Source: Arthrobacter ipis (GTDB taxonomy: Bacteria > Actinomycetota > Actinomycetes > Actinomycetales > Micrococcaceae). From it: a stretch of 64,000 bases of DNA. Under the pieces are notes generated by a model, which saw only the letters and a program-made list of their open reading frames with translations, had not been told where the DNA came from and did not search any database. A program made the position numbers and the translations under genes. Shown one piece after another: positions 33,564 through 43,221 of this stretch. The stretch's first letter is position 1, and each line of letters begins with the position of its first letter. The stretch is taken from the NCBI RefSeq assembly GCF_014694315.1, contig NZ_JAAOXD010000001.1, positions 1,097,256 to 1,161,255 of the forward strand, in the 5' to 3' direction.

Positions 33564-33701
33564 TCAGTTCCGCCGTTCTCCGCCAGGTGGGCTTCCGAAG
33601 AATTTCACCTAAGCAGTCCGGCCGAACCACCTAGAAGAGCTTACACGATTCCGGCGGGTGCCAGTGACACTTTCCGGCATTCGCCGCCCGGTGTGTCGTA
33701 A

Positions 33702-35252
33702 TTAACGCTTCTTGCCGCGCTTTTCACGCACGCGCATGCTGACTTCGATGGGCGTTCCCTCGAAGCCAAAGGTTTCCCGCAGGCGGCGGGTGATGAACCG
33801 GCGGTAACCCGGGTCCAGGAATCCCGTGGTGAACAGGACGAACTTCGGCGGCCGGCTGGAGGCCTGCGTGCCGAACAGAATGCGGGGCTGCTTGCCACCG
33901 CGAACCGGGTGCGGGTGCGCCGCCACCAGCTCGCCCAGGAAGGCGTTGAGCCGTCCGGTCGGAATGCGCCGGTCCCAGTTTTCCAGCGCCAGCTCCAGCG
34001 CCGGCACCAGGCGGTCCTTGTGCCAGCCCGTCTTCGCGGAGATGTTGACGCGCGGTGCCCACTCCACGTGCGCCAGGTCCTGCTCGATTTCGCGTTCCAG
34101 GTACCGGCGACGTTCGTCGTCCAGAAGGTCCCACTTATTGAAAGCGAGCACCAGGGCACGCCCCGACTCAATGGCCAGCTGGAGGATGCGGACGTCCTGC
34201 TCGCTGAGCACCTCATCAACAGCAAGAAGAACGACGGCGACCTCCGCCTTTTCCAGCGCACTCTGGGTCCGCAGCGAGGCATAGAAATCGGCGCCTTGCG
34301 CCATGTGCTGCCGCCGGCGGATGCCGGCGGTATCCACGAAGCGCCAGGTTTGGCCGCCGAGCTCGATGAATTCATCGACCGGATCGCGGGTGGTGCCGGC
34401 AGTATTGTCCACCACCACGCGCTCGGAGCCGGCTAGCTTGTTCAGGAGGGAAGACTTGCCGACGTTGGGGCGTCCGATCAGGGCGATCCGGCGCGGGCCG
34501 CCGGAGCGTTCGATGCCCTCAACGGTGGAGAACTCCGGCAGGGTGTCCATGACGTGGTCCAGCAGGTCGGCGACGCCACGGCCGTGCAGGGCGGAGACGG
34601 GATACGGCTCGCCGAAGCCCAGGCCCCACAGGACTGCGGAGTCGGCTTCCTGCACAAAGTCGTCCACCTTGTTGGCCACAAGGATGACAGGCTTCTTGCT
34701 CCGCCGCAGCATCTTCACGACGGCCTCGTCGGTGGCGGTTGCGCCCACTGCCGAGTCGACGACGAACAGCACTGCGTCAGCCAGTTCCACTGCCATTTCG
34801 GCCTGCTCAGCCACCCGGGCATGGATGCCGCGGGCATCGTGCTCCCAGCCGCCGGTATCCACTAGCGTGAAGTTCCGCCCGTTCCAGTTCGCCGAGTACA
34901 TCACGCGGTCGCGCGTCACGCCAGGGGTGTCCTCCACAACGGCCTCGCGGCGGCCCAGGATGCGGTTGACGAGGGTGGACTTGCCAACGTTCGGGCGGCC
35001 GATGATGGCGAGCACGGGGTCCAGCTTGAGCGGGCCCTCGAGATCGTCCTCGTCGTGCAGGCCGCTGAGGAGCGCAGCGTCTTCTTCGTCGAGTTCGTAG
35101 TCGTCCAGTCCGGCGCGGAGCGAAGCGGCGCGAAGCTCCGCCTCGTCGTCGTCCATCGCCGCCAGATGTTCAGCCACCTGGTCTGTGCCGGTGGGCGTGT
35201 ATTCGTCTTCGCCGGCGCCGGAGTGGCCGGAAGTTTGAGTCGTATCGCTCAT
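33702..35252 (-). CDS. der: GTPase Der (EngA)
   Basis: A 516-residue double GTPase for 50S ribosome assembly. An acidic N-terminal extension (about 1-75) is typical of actinobacteria. The first G domain has [21 protein letters not shown] and NKVD, and the second has [21 protein letters not shown] and NKWD. A KH-like domain closes the protein with a basic tail, REKRGKKR. It ends the parA-scpA-scpB-rluB-tyrA-cmk-plsC-der run; the equivalent gene is Rv1713. Confidence 0.96.
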   Translation of the reverse strand: MSDTTQTSGHSGAGEDEYTPTGTDQVAEHLAAMDDDEAELRAASLRAGLDDYELDEEDAALLSGLHDEDDLEGPLKLDPVLAIIGRPNVGKSTLVNRILGRREAVVEDTPGVTRDRVMYSANWNGRNFTLVDTGGWEHDARGIHARVAEQAEMAVELADAVLFVVDSAVGATATDEAVVKMLRRSKKPVILVANKVDDFVQEADSAVLWGLGFGEPYPVSALHGRGVADLLDHVMDTLPEFSTVEGIERSGGPRRIALIGRPNVGKSSLLNKLAGSERVVVDNTAGTTRDPVDEFIELGGQTWRFVDTAGIRRRQHMAQGADFYASLRTQSALEKAEVAVVLLAVDEVLSEQDVRILQLAIESGRALVLAFNKWDLLDDERRRYLEREIEQDLAHVEWAPRVNISAKTGWHKDRLVPALELALENWDRRIPTGRLNAFLGELVAAHPHPVRGGKQPRILFGTQASSRPPKFVLFTTGFLDPGYRRFITRRLRETFGFEGTPIEVSMRVREKRGKKR

Positions 35253-35262
35253 TGCGCTTTCC

Positions 35263-35982
35263 TTAATGGTGGTCTGCCGGCGGTCCGGCTACTGCGTTGG
35301 AACGTTGGTGCGGATGATCCGCGGAGGGCAAAGACATCCCGCTGTGCCGGACAGTGGTCCGGACGTGCGCGGCCAGAGTGTCCCGGATTTCCGTAGCCGC
35401 CCTGTCCATTGAAGCACGCCCGGTTTCACCCGGATTCCGGCCGAGCGTGAGGGCCTGGCCGAAGCTGACGTGCAGCCGGCGGCGGGGTTTCGGGATGCTG
35501 TCCAGGTGTTCGCCGCCCTGCCGGGTGCCCAGGATGGCCACGGGCACCACAACGGCGTCCGAATTCAGGGCGAGCCATGCCACCCCGTTGCTGATGCCGG
35601 TTGCTGTGCCGCTCCCCCGGGTCCCCTCGGGCAGGATGCCGATGCAGCGCCCGGCGTCGAGCACATCCTTGCTGAGCTGCAGGACCGAACGGTCCCCCGC
35701 CCGGTCAACCGGAAGCTGGCCCGAGGCCCTCAGCACGCGGCCAAGGAAGCCCTTGAACATCTCCTTTTTAACGAGGATGTGCATCGGCCGGGGTGACGCG
35801 CCGAACATGACGGGTCCGTCGAGGAAGCTGATGTGGTTTCCTGCGAAAATCACCGGCCCGGCGGCCGGAACGTTGGAGCGCCCCGTGACGGACGTGCGGT
35901 AGACGGCGTTGTTCAGGAGCCGGCCGACCGGCCGGCTCCAGGCCACGGTCCACGCACCGGGAACAGTGGCGGCATCACTCAT
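35263..35982 (-). CDS. Lysophospholipid acyltransferase family protein (PlsC-like)
   Basis: A 239-residue acyltransferase with the NHISFLD (HX4D) catalytic motif at about residues 49-55 and LPEGTRGSG at about 119-127. It is a distant paralogue of the PlsC-type protein at 16.7 kb. Its start overlaps the cmk stop by 8 bases and its stop is 10 bases before der, so it is translated within the operon. This gene is absent from the matching M. tuberculosis run. The acyl acceptor is unknown. Confidence 0.88.
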   Translation of the reverse strand: MSDAATVPGAWTVAWSRPVGRLLNNAVYRTSVTGRSNVPAAGPVIFAGNHISFLDGPVMFGASPRPMHILVKKEMFKGFLGRVLRASGQLPVDRAGDRSVLQLSKDVLDAGRCIGILPEGTRGSGTATGISNGVAWLALNSDAVVVPVAILGTRQGGEHLDSIPKPRRRLHVSFGQALTLGRNPGETGRASMDRAATEIRDTLAAHVRTTVRHSGMSLPSADHPHQRSNAVAGPPADHH

Positions 35983-36688
35983 GGTTGATGACCTTGGTGA
36001 CGATGCGGAGCGCGGCAACTACGGTTTCCTCGAAATCCAGGTCGGACGAATCCAGCGTCACCACGCCGTCCGCCGCCTGGGTGAAGTTCACCACGGTGGA
36101 GTCCTTCGCGTCCCGCTGGGTTACCTGGGCGGCCAGTTGCTCGGCGCTTTGCGTCCCGCCGAGCTGGATACCGCGGCGGCGGAGCCGGGCTTCCTCGCTG
36201 GCCGTCAGGAGCATGCGCACCTGTGCACCGGGCACGACGACGGTGGTAATGTCCCGGCCCTCCACCACCATACGGCGGTTGTGCTTTTCGATCAGGGCGC
36301 GCTGGCGGCGGATGAGTTCGGTCCGGGCACCGAGCGTGGTGGCGACGGCGCTGACGGCCGAGGAGATGCCCGGTTCCCTGATGGCGTCGGTGACGTCGGC
36401 GCCGCCGACCCGGACAAACTCTCTGTGCGGGCTGGTGCTGATGTCCAGCGGCAGTTCTTCGGCTGCCAGTTCAACGGCGGTGGCGTCGGCAAGGTCCGTT
36501 CCGCGGTCGAGGCAGTACCAGGTGAGGGCCCGGTACATGGCACCGGTGTCCAGGTAGGCGAGGTTCAGGCGGCGTGCCACTTCCTTGCTGACGCTGGATT
36601 TCCCCGAGCCTGATGGCCCGTCGATGGCCACGACCAACGGCCGACCAAGCCGGAGGGCAGGCAAAGTGTCAATCAGTTCCTGTGTCAT
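35975..36688 (-). CDS. cmk: Cytidylate kinase
   Basis: A 237-residue nucleoside monophosphate kinase that phosphorylates CMP and dCMP. DGPSGSGKSSVSK is the P-loop, AYLDTGAMYRALTW contacts CMP, and VEGRDITTVVVP and RDAKDST complete the NMP kinase core. ATG at 36688 was chosen because it overlaps the tyrA stop by one base (TAATG). An in-frame ATG 18 bases upstream (MAGTSV) is possible. Confidence 0.95.
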   Translation of the reverse strand: MTQELIDTLPALRLGRPLVVAIDGPSGSGKSSVSKEVARRLNLAYLDTGAMYRALTWYCLDRGTDLADATAVELAAEELPLDISTSPHREFVRVGGADVTDAIREPGISSAVSAVATTLGARTELIRRQRALIEKHNRRMVVEGRDITTVVVPGAQVRMLLTASEEARLRRRGIQLGGTQSAEQLAAQVTQRDAKDSTVVNFTQAADGVVTLDSSDLDFEETVVAALRIVTKVINHE

Positions 36689-37797
36689 TACTGAAGTACC
36701 CGCCATCCACGGTCGCTTAGTGCTTCTACAAGTAGGTCGTGCGCGCTCGGCAGCACCGAGATCTCCACCATGCCCACGTTTTGTCCGGAGGAGTGATCCA
36801 GCCGGAGGTCTTCGAGGTTGACGCCAATCTCACCGATCTCGGTCAGCAGCCTTGCGATCTGGCCGGGCCGGTCATCGACAAGCACTGTGAGCCAGGAATA
36901 GGCCTGCGGAGGTCCGCCGTGTTTACCCGGAATCCTGGCCTGTCCGGCATTGCCTTCGCTTATCAGCTGGGCCAGGTCAAGACGGGCCCCGGCGGCCGCG
37001 GGGTCTTCGAGCGTCCCGATCAGCCGGTTGAGGTCTTCGCGCACACCGTAAAGGATCTCCACCACCTTGGGGGCGTTCGCCCCCAGGATCTGGACCCACA
37101 GCGTGGGGTCGCTGGCTGCGATACGGGTGGTGTCGCGGAGCCCGTTCCCGGCGAGGGAAAGGGCATGCATCGGAGTGTCCTGCAGCCGGCTGGCCAGCAG
37201 CGAGGACATCACCTGCGGCAGGTGGGAGACCAGGGCCACGGCCCCGTCATGCTCCTCGGCCGTGAACTGCGAAACGAGGCCACCCAGGTCGGTGGCCAGC
37301 GCCCGCGCAGCCTGGACCGCCCCGGCCGAGGATTCCTCGGTCGGGCACATGACCCACGGCATCGAGGTGAAAAGCTCCCCCCGGGCGGCGACGGGCCCGG
37401 ACTTCTCGCGTCCTGCCATGGGATGTGTGCCCACGTAGCGGCTGAGGTCCGCGCCGCGACTCCGCAGATCATGCAGGATCGCTGCCTTGACGCTGGCGAT
37501 GTCGACGACGGTGGCGTCCGGGTAGTCTGCCAGCGCACGCTCCACAACGTCCGCGGTCACGTCCGGCGGAGACGCGACGACAACCAGTTCGGGACGTTCG
37601 TCACCCATGGCAGCCAACGGGACTCCTGCGCCGATGTCGACGGCGACCGCCTGGTTGGTCGGCGACGGATCGGACAGGTACACGGCAACGCCGCGGCCGC
37701 GCAGCCCGAGGCCGATGCTGGTGCCGAGCAGGCCCGTGCCGATAACGACGACCGGTCCATTCAGGTGTCCGCGGCCGTGGGTACGGAAAGCCGACAT
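36688..37797 (-). CDS. tyrA: Prephenate dehydrogenase
   Basis: A 369-residue enzyme that converts prephenate to 4-hydroxyphenylpyruvate for tyrosine. VVVIGTGLLGTSIGLGLRG is the Rossmann fold for NAD, and YVGTHPMAGREKSGP carries the catalytic His. The C-terminus (about 295-369, SWLTVLVDDRPGQIARLLTE) is an ACT domain, likely binding tyrosine for feedback control. It is an insertion in the scpB-rluB-cmk-der run. The DAHP synthase of the same pathway lies 20 kb away. Confidence 0.94.
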   Translation of the reverse strand: MSAFRTHGRGHLNGPVVVIGTGLLGTSIGLGLRGRGVAVYLSDPSPTNQAVAVDIGAGVPLAAMGDERPELVVVASPPDVTADVVERALADYPDATVVDIASVKAAILHDLRSRGADLSRYVGTHPMAGREKSGPVAARGELFTSMPWVMCPTEESSAGAVQAARALATDLGGLVSQFTAEEHDGAVALVSHLPQVMSSLLASRLQDTPMHALSLAGNGLRDTTRIAASDPTLWVQILGANAPKVVEILYGVREDLNRLIGTLEDPAAAGARLDLAQLISEGNAGQARIPGKHGGPPQAYSWLTVLVDDRPGQIARLLTEIGEIGVNLEDLRLDHSSGQNVGMVEISVLPSAHDLLVEALSDRGWRVLQ

Positions 37798-37800
37798 CCT

Positions 37801-39024
37801 TTACAGCCCCACGGATGCCAGCAGGTGGCCGACTTCCTGCTTGCCGAGGTTGCGGATGCTTCCCTGGCGCTGGTCGCCCAGGCCGATCGGGCCGACCTTG
37901 ACGCGCACCAGGCGCAATACCGGGAAGCCGACGGCGTCGAACAGGCGCCGGACAATGCGGTTCTTGCCGGAGTGCAGGACCACTTCGATCAGGACATGGC
38001 CCGGCGTCGAGTCGACCAGGCGGAAGGAGTCGACCGACGCGAAACCGTCCTCGAGCTCGATGCCCTCCTTGAGCTGCGCGCCGATGCCCTGCGGGAACGG
38101 CCCGCGGACCTGGACCAGGTAGGTCTTGGGAACCTCGTAGGACGGGTGGGTCAGCCGGTTGGCCAGCTCGCCGTCGTTGGTCAGCAGCAGCAGGCCCTCG
38201 GTGGCGACGTCAAGGCGCCCGACGTGGAAGAGCCGTTCGCCCTGGTTGTTGCGGACGTAGTCGCTGATGCACGGCCGGCCGTCGGGGTCCTCCATGGTGG
38301 ACACCACGCCCTTGGGCTTGTTGAACACCATGTAGACCAGCGTGTCATCGAGCTGGATGCGCAGGCCGTCCACGTGGATCACGGCGGTCTTGGGATCGAC
38401 GCGTACGCCGAGCTCGGTGACGACCTTACCGTCGACCTCAACCCGGCCCTCGGCGATCATCTCTTCGCAGACACGGCGGGAGGCGACGCCGGCGGAGGCC
38501 ATGACCTTCTGCAGGCGGACGCCGTCGGCGTCGTGGACTTCGGACTGCGGCACCGCGGCGCGGGGACCGCGCGTGCGGGAGGGCCGGCGGACCGGCCCCA
38601 GGTTCTGGCCGAAGCGTTCGCTGCCGAAGGCGCGCGGACCCGCGGCCTTGGGGGCGCCCGACTTGGGCTTCAGTGCGCCGGGGGTACCGGGGGCCCTGTT
38701 CGCGCCGGGCTTCCGGGCATCGGCCCTGCGTGCGCCGGTCTTGGGTGCACCTGTCCTGGCTGCGGGGGCCTTGGCGCCCCCCTTCCAGTCACCGGCGGGC
38801 CGGCGGCCGGCGGGTGCCTCGTCGGGATCGACGAAGCGCTCCTCGCGGGGCTTGGCCTTGTGGGTGCGGTCGCCGAAGGGGCGGTCGCCGCCCTTGGGGA
38901 AGTCGCGCTTCCCGGCGCCTGCGCCTGCGCCGCGGCCTTGTGCCGCGCCGCGTGGAGCGTTGCGCTCCGGACCTTTACGTCCGGAGCTGTTACGTGGTGA
39001 ACCCTGGCGTCCCGCCTGTGTCAT
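37801..39024 (-). CDS. rluB: 23S rRNA pseudouridine synthase RluB type
   Basis: A 407-residue RsuA/RluB-family enzyme. The first roughly 165 residues are a disordered tail rich in Arg, Gly, Lys and Ala, likely to bind RNA. An S4 domain (VRLQKVMASAGVASRRVCEEMI) follows, then the catalytic domain with GRLDVATEGLLLLTND, where the Asp is the nucleophile. RIVRRLFDAVGFPVLRLVRV closes the fold. RluB acts on helix 89 of 23S rRNA. The order after scpB matches Rv1711. Confidence 0.94.
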   Translation of the reverse strand: MTQAGRQGSPRNSSGRKGPERNAPRGAAQGRGAGAGAGKRDFPKGGDRPFGDRTHKAKPREERFVDPDEAPAGRRPAGDWKGGAKAPAARTGAPKTGARRADARKPGANRAPGTPGALKPKSGAPKAAGPRAFGSERFGQNLGPVRRPSRTRGPRAAVPQSEVHDADGVRLQKVMASAGVASRRVCEEMIAEGRVEVDGKVVTELGVRVDPKTAVIHVDGLRIQLDDTLVYMVFNKPKGVVSTMEDPDGRPCISDYVRNNQGERLFHVGRLDVATEGLLLLTNDGELANRLTHPSYEVPKTYLVQVRGPFPQGIGAQLKEGIELEDGFASVDSFRLVDSTPGHVLIEVVLHSGKNRIVRRLFDAVGFPVLRLVRVKVGPIGLGDQRQGSIRNLGKQEVGHLLASVGL

Positions 39025-39130
39025 GACCCGTCCTCTGTGATTTTGACCGGCAAAGGTTGTCCAGAGACAACACTAGCCAGCCGTGCAGATTAAATCTGCC
39101 CTGGTAAAAACTGCTTCGCAGGCGTGCCGC

Positions 39131-39760
39131 CTACATTCTTCCGGCGTCGTAGAACTCTTCAATTCCTTCAAGCCCCGGAAGGTGCGGTGAAAGCTGAGGC
39201 AACTCAGCCACCGAGCCGATTCCCATGCGTTCAAGGAAATACGACGTCGTGCGGTACAGGACAGCGCCCGATTCCGAGTCTGTTCCGCCATCCTCGATCA
39301 AGCCGCGCTGGGTCAGCGTCCGCACAACAGAGTCAACGTTGACTCCCCGAATTGCAGAAACCCTTGCCCTGGATACCGGCTGGCGGTAGGCGATGACAGC
39401 AAGTGTCTCGAGCGCCGCCTGGGTCAGCCTGGCTGTCTGCCCCTCCAGGACGAAAGCACCAACGACGTCGGCGAATTCAGCCCGTGAGTAGATGCGCCAG
39501 CCGCCGGCGACATTCCGCAATTCAAAACCCCGGGGGCTGGAAGTGACGTCATGCCTGTGTCCATTACTGCCAGTTTCCAAATCCGGGGCTTTAACAGTAT
39601 AGCCGTCATAGTCGCGCTGCAGATCCAGCAGCAGCGCCTCGACAGCAGCCACGGTCAGGTTCAGCCTGGCGGCAAGGGCGGTGGCAGTGGCGGGCTCGTC
39701 CAGCACCATCAGCACCGCCTCAAGCGCGGCCCGTTCCCGGCCGGCAACTGGATCGGTCAT
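39131..39760 (-). CDS. scpB: SMC-Scp complex subunit ScpB
   Basis: A 209-residue subunit with two winged-helix domains that joins ScpA and SMC to condense and segregate the chromosome. RLTQAALETLAVIAYRQPVSRARVSAIRGVNVDSVVRTL is the family core. An insert rich in Ser, Gly and His (about residues 60-80) separates the domains. The ATG at 39760 overlaps the scpA stop (ATGA), which decides the start over a longer open frame. Confidence 0.94.
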   Translation of the reverse strand: MTDPVAGRERAALEAVLMVLDEPATATALAARLNLTVAAVEALLLDLQRDYDGYTVKAPDLETGSNGHRHDVTSSPRGFELRNVAGGWRIYSRAEFADVVGAFVLEGQTARLTQAALETLAVIAYRQPVSRARVSAIRGVNVDSVVRTLTQRGLIEDGGTDSESGAVLYRTTSYFLERMGIGSVAELPQLSPHLPGLEGIEEFYDAGRM

Positions 39761-40596
39761 TGCTGCTCCTCGTATTCCTCGCTCAGGTGCTCCCCGGTCC
39801 ATCCCGTGCCGGCCGCCGCCCAGCGCACAGTCAGGTCGGCCAGCGGCGCCACCTGGTCGAAGGCCACCACCTGGTCCCTGAACAGCTCCAGGAGAGCCAG
39901 GAAGCGTGCCACCACAACCAGCGTGGATTCGGCGTCGGCTATCAGTGCACGGAATGTCAGGGGCCGGCCGTCCTGCAGGAACAGGCCGATGAGTTCAGCC
40001 TGTTCCTTGACGCTGACCGTGCTGCCGTGCAGGTGGGCCACTCCGACCTCTGTCGGTGCGGGGTCCTTTGGCTTGAGCGCTGCCTCGGCCAGTGCCGCGA
40101 ACTGTGCGGGGCTGTGCTTCCAGACGAGCTCCGGCAGCATCGCTGCAAAGTGTTCCTCGAGGGCCACCTGCCGCGGATAGCGCCGGGATTCCAGTTCCAG
40201 GGTGGCGTCCATCAGCGCGGCAACCTTCTTGAAGGCCTTGTACTGCAGCAGCCGGGCAAAGAGCAGGTCACGTGCCTCGAGAAGGGCGATGTCGTCGTCG
40301 TCCTCCACTTCACCGGCGGGCAGCAGGCGCGCTGCCTTCAGGTCCAGCAGCGTGGCCGCGATGACGAGGAATTCACTGGCCTCGTCAAGAGCCCACTCCT
40401 CCCCCAGGTCCTGGAGGTTCCGGATGTACCGGATGAACTCGTCGGTAACCGTGGCAAGCGCCACCTCGGTGATGTCCAGCTGGTGTTTGGAGATCAGTCC
40501 CAGCAGGAGGTCGAAGGGGCCGCTGAAGTTGGCCAGACGTACTTCGAAGCCGGACCGCCTGGCCTCGGCGGCTGGCGTTGCCGGCTCTGCGGTCAT
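39757..40596 (-). CDS. scpA: SMC-Scp complex subunit ScpA (kleisin)
   Basis: A 279-residue kleisin. FEVRLANFSGPFDLLLGLISKHQLDITEVALATVTDEFI is the N-terminal SMC-neck binding region, and the C-terminal winged helix (TFRALIADAESTLVVVARFLALLELFRDQVV) binds the SMC head. The acidic linker includes EVEDDDD. It starts 5 bases after the parA stop. smc itself is not in the window. Confidence 0.95.
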   Translation of the reverse strand: MTAEPATPAAEARRSGFEVRLANFSGPFDLLLGLISKHQLDITEVALATVTDEFIRYIRNLQDLGEEWALDEASEFLVIAATLLDLKAARLLPAGEVEDDDDIALLEARDLLFARLLQYKAFKKVAALMDATLELESRRYPRQVALEEHFAAMLPELVWKHSPAQFAALAEAALKPKDPAPTEVGVAHLHGSTVSVKEQAELIGLFLQDGRPLTFRALIADAESTLVVVARFLALLELFRDQVVAFDQVAPLADLTVRWAAAGTGWTGEHLSEEYEEQQ

Positions 40597-40601
40597 TCCG
40601 G

Positions 40602-41501
40602 CTAGGGCGCGCCGCCGCGCGAAATCAGTTCCTTGGCGAGGCGGCGGTAGGCGTCGGCGCCGATGTGGTTGCCGGCGTAGCTCGTGATGGGCTCGGCGGC
40701 CACGGTGGCGTCGGCGAACTTGATGGAACGCTTGATGACAGTTTCGAAGACCTTGTCGCCGAAGGCCTCCACCAGGCGGCTGATGACCTCGCGGCTGTGC
40801 AGGGTGCGGGCGTCGTACATCGTGGCCAGCACGCCGTCCACCTGCAGCCGCGGGTTGAGCCGGTCCTGGACCTTGTCGATGGTTTCGACCAGCAGTGCAA
40901 CCGCGCGGAGGGCAAAGAATTCGCAGATCAGCGGAATGATCACGCCGTGGGCCGCGGTCAGGGCGTTGACGGTGAGCAGGCCGAGGGAGGGCTGGCAGTC
41001 GATGAGCACGACGTCGTAGTCGTCCTCGACCTTCTTCAGCGCCCGGTCCAGGACCTGCTCGCGGGCCACCTCGTTGACCAGCTGGACTTCCGCCGCCGAG
41101 AGGTCGATGTTGGCGGGCAGCAGGTCCACGTTCTCCACGCCGGTCTGGTGGATGGCGTCGCGGATGTCGATCTTGCGGTCCATCAGGACGTTGTAGACGG
41201 TCAGATCGAGTTCGTGGGGGTTGACGCCGAGCCCGGCGGACAGCGCACCCTGCGGGTCAAAGTCCACCAGCAGCACGCGGCGGCCGTATTCGGCGAGCGC
41301 TGCGGCAAGGTTGATGGTGGAAGTGGTCTTGCCCACCCCGCCCTTTTGGTTAACCATGGCTATGACGCGGGCCGGTCCATGGGAGGACAGCGGCGCGGGC
41401 TCCGGAAATTCGCGGTGGGGGCGGCCGGTAGGACCCATGACGGCGTCTTCCAGGTCGAGTTCCGTGCCTTCCAGAGTTGCTGAACCCTGTTCGCTGCTCA
41501 C
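40602..41501 (-). CDS. parA: ParA family ATPase of the scpAB operon
   Basis: A 299-residue ParA/Soj-type ATPase. VIAMVNQKGGVGKTTSTINLA holds the deviant Walker A motif, VDFDPQGALSAGLG is A', and VLIDCQPSLGLLTVNAL is Walker B. It leads the run parA-scpA-scpB as in Rv1708-Rv1710, without a ParB. The GTG at 41501 gives a protein like its family; the frame stays open 102 bases upstream. A true origin-linked ParAB is expected elsewhere in the genome. Confidence 0.9.
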   Translation of the reverse strand: MSSEQGSATLEGTELDLEDAVMGPTGRPHREFPEPAPLSSHGPARVIAMVNQKGGVGKTTSTINLAAALAEYGRRVLLVDFDPQGALSAGLGVNPHELDLTVYNVLMDRKIDIRDAIHQTGVENVDLLPANIDLSAAEVQLVNEVAREQVLDRALKKVEDDYDVVLIDCQPSLGLLTVNALTAAHGVIIPLICEFFALRAVALLVETIDKVQDRLNPRLQVDGVLATMYDARTLHSREVISRLVEAFGDKVFETVIKRSIKFADATVAAEPITSYAGNHIGADAYRRLAKELISRGGAP

Positions 41502-41677
41502 GTATCTATCCACACTTTCGATGACGGTGATTTTTCTGCCGCTGTCTGCCAGCGCCCCTGCTTCTTCCACCCCAAGGCTACAGCGCCCGACACGGCATTC
41601 CATGGACCTTGACTTTTGATGGTGTTTGAGCCTTTACCTTGTACCTGAGGTCGAAGGTTGACTTTCGGGCGGCAATG

Positions 41678-41714
41678 GAACCGCCCGCACAGGCAGGGCC
41701 TGTGCGGGCGGTTC
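41678..41714. terminator. Terminator after dctA
   Basis: Perfect 17-base arms (41678-41694 and 41698-41714) enclose an AGG loop, 27 bases beyond the dctA stop on the minus strand. The stem has GAACCGCCCGC outer pairs; the following minus-strand sequence is CATTGCC, so the U-run is weak. It separates dctA from the parA operon. Confidence 0.75.
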
Positions 41715-41740
41715 ATTATTGGCTGTGCTGGCGCCAGGCC

Positions 41741-43081
41741 TTAGGCCTTGGCCGGTACGGCGCGTTCGGGCGTTTCGGCCTCACCGTGGTGGTGCGCCAC
41801 CATGGTCTGTTCGTCGAAGGGTGCCTCGCCGGACAGGACCCGGTTGACCTGTTCGCCGTCCACCTCCTTGACCCAGGTGCCGACCAGCAGGGTGGCGACG
41901 GCGTTGCCGGTGAAGTTGGTCAGTGCACGGGCCTCCGACATGAAGCGGTCGATGCCGACGATCATGCCGACGCCGCCCAGGAGCTCGGGCCGGTGGGCCT
42001 GCAGGCCGGCAGCGAGCGTGGCCAGGCCGGCACCGGTGACACCGGCTGCGCCCTTGGAAGCGATGATCATGAAGATCAGCAGGGAGATCTGCGCGCCGAG
42101 GTCCAGCGGTGTTCCCATGGCGTTGGCCACGAAGAGCGACGCCATGGTCAGGTAGATGGCCGTGCCGTCCAGGTTGAAGGAGTAACCGGTGGGAACCGTC
42201 ACGCCGACCACCGGCTTGGAGACGCCCAGGTGCTCCATCTTTGCGATGAGGCGCGGCAGGGCGGCCTCGGAGGACGACGTCGAGAAGATCAGCAGGTATT
42301 CGCGGGCCAGGTACTTCATCAGCTTGAAGATGTTCACGCCGGTGACCACCTGCAGCAGGCCGCCGAGGATGACGACGATGAACAGCGCACAGGTGATGTA
42401 GAACGCAATCATCAGGGTGAACATGCTGATGATGGCCTGGAAGCCGGTGGCGCCGACTACGGCGGCGATGGCACCGAAGGCACCCACGGGGGCAAGCCAC
42501 ATGATCATGATGAGGATGCGGAAGACCAGGGCCTGGCCGTGGCCGATGGCCTTCAGGATCGGTGCGCCCGAGGGGCCCATCTTCTGCAGCGCGAAGCCGA
42601 CGAGGATGGCGGCGAGCAGGGTGGGAAGCACCGGAATGTCGCCGGGGATGATGCCCAGCAGGAAGTCTACGGTGCTGTCCGTGGCCGCCTTCTTGTTGGG
42701 GTCGTACGGCGTGAGCTTCAGGCCTTCGCCCGGGTGGATGATGTTGCCAACGACGAGGCCGATCGCCAGCGCGAAGGTGGACATCACGACGAAGTAGCCC
42801 AGTGCCAGGCCGCCGACCTTACCAACGGTGGCCGCCTTCGCGATAGAGCCAATGCCCAGCACGATGGTGCAGAAAATAACCGGGGCGATCATCATCTTGA
42901 TCAGCTTGATGAAGCCGTCACCGAGGGGCTTGAGTGATTTTCCGACCTCGGGGAACAGCAGTCCCACCAGAGCGCCGAGGATGACGGCTACGATAACTGC
43001 GATGTACAGGTAATGGGACTTGTCAAGTCCCTTACGCTCGGCTTTAGCCGGCGCTGCCGACTCTCCTCGTTGAGAAGCCAT
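41741..43081 (-). CDS. dctA: C4-dicarboxylate:cation symporter DctA
   Basis: A 446-residue membrane carrier of the dicarboxylate/amino acid:cation symporter family, which imports succinate, fumarate and malate with protons or sodium. About eight membrane helices are visible. The substrate-binding hairpin STSSSEAALPRL and the NLDGTAIYL motif of helix 7 are both intact, as is NFTGNAVATLLVG. The start has AAGGAGAG upstream; the open frame further up is non-coding. It is divergent from a DcuSR-type two-component pair that likely controls it. Confidence 0.94.
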   Translation of the reverse strand: MASQRGESAAPAKAERKGLDKSHYLYIAVIVAVILGALVGLLFPEVGKSLKPLGDGFIKLIKMMIAPVIFCTIVLGIGSIAKAATVGKVGGLALGYFVVMSTFALAIGLVVGNIIHPGEGLKLTPYDPNKKAATDSTVDFLLGIIPGDIPVLPTLLAAILVGFALQKMGPSGAPILKAIGHGQALVFRILIMIMWLAPVGAFGAIAAVVGATGFQAIISMFTLMIAFYITCALFIVVILGGLLQVVTGVNIFKLMKYLAREYLLIFSTSSSEAALPRLIAKMEHLGVSKPVVGVTVPTGYSFNLDGTAIYLTMASLFVANAMGTPLDLGAQISLLIFMIIASKGAAGVTGAGLATLAAGLQAHRPELLGGVGMIVGIDRFMSEARALTNFTGNAVATLLVGTWVKEVDGEQVNRVLSGEAPFDEQTMVAHHHGEAETPERAVPAKA

Positions 43082-43221
43082 CTTGTCTCTCCTTATGGAT
43101 AATCTGGAAGACGCTTCGGCACAATCTCTGGGCTCCGCGCGTCGGTCCTTTGTGATTTCCATCATTAGCCACAGGGTGACTTGGCTCACCGTTGCGTTCA
43201 TATTGGTCATGGGAGGTGTTA
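43082..43221. promoter_or_regulatory. Divergent dctA/dcuS control region
   Basis: This 140-base gap must hold both promoters. GGTGA (43175-43179) and TCACC (43186-43190) form an inverted repeat with a 6-base spacer, a candidate response-regulator site about 95 bases before dctA and 32 before the kinase gene. Confidence 0.4.

Noticed and set aside
36739..39000. A 753-codon open frame on the plus strand
   Set aside because: It is antisense to tyrA and rluB, which have clear motifs on the minus strand.
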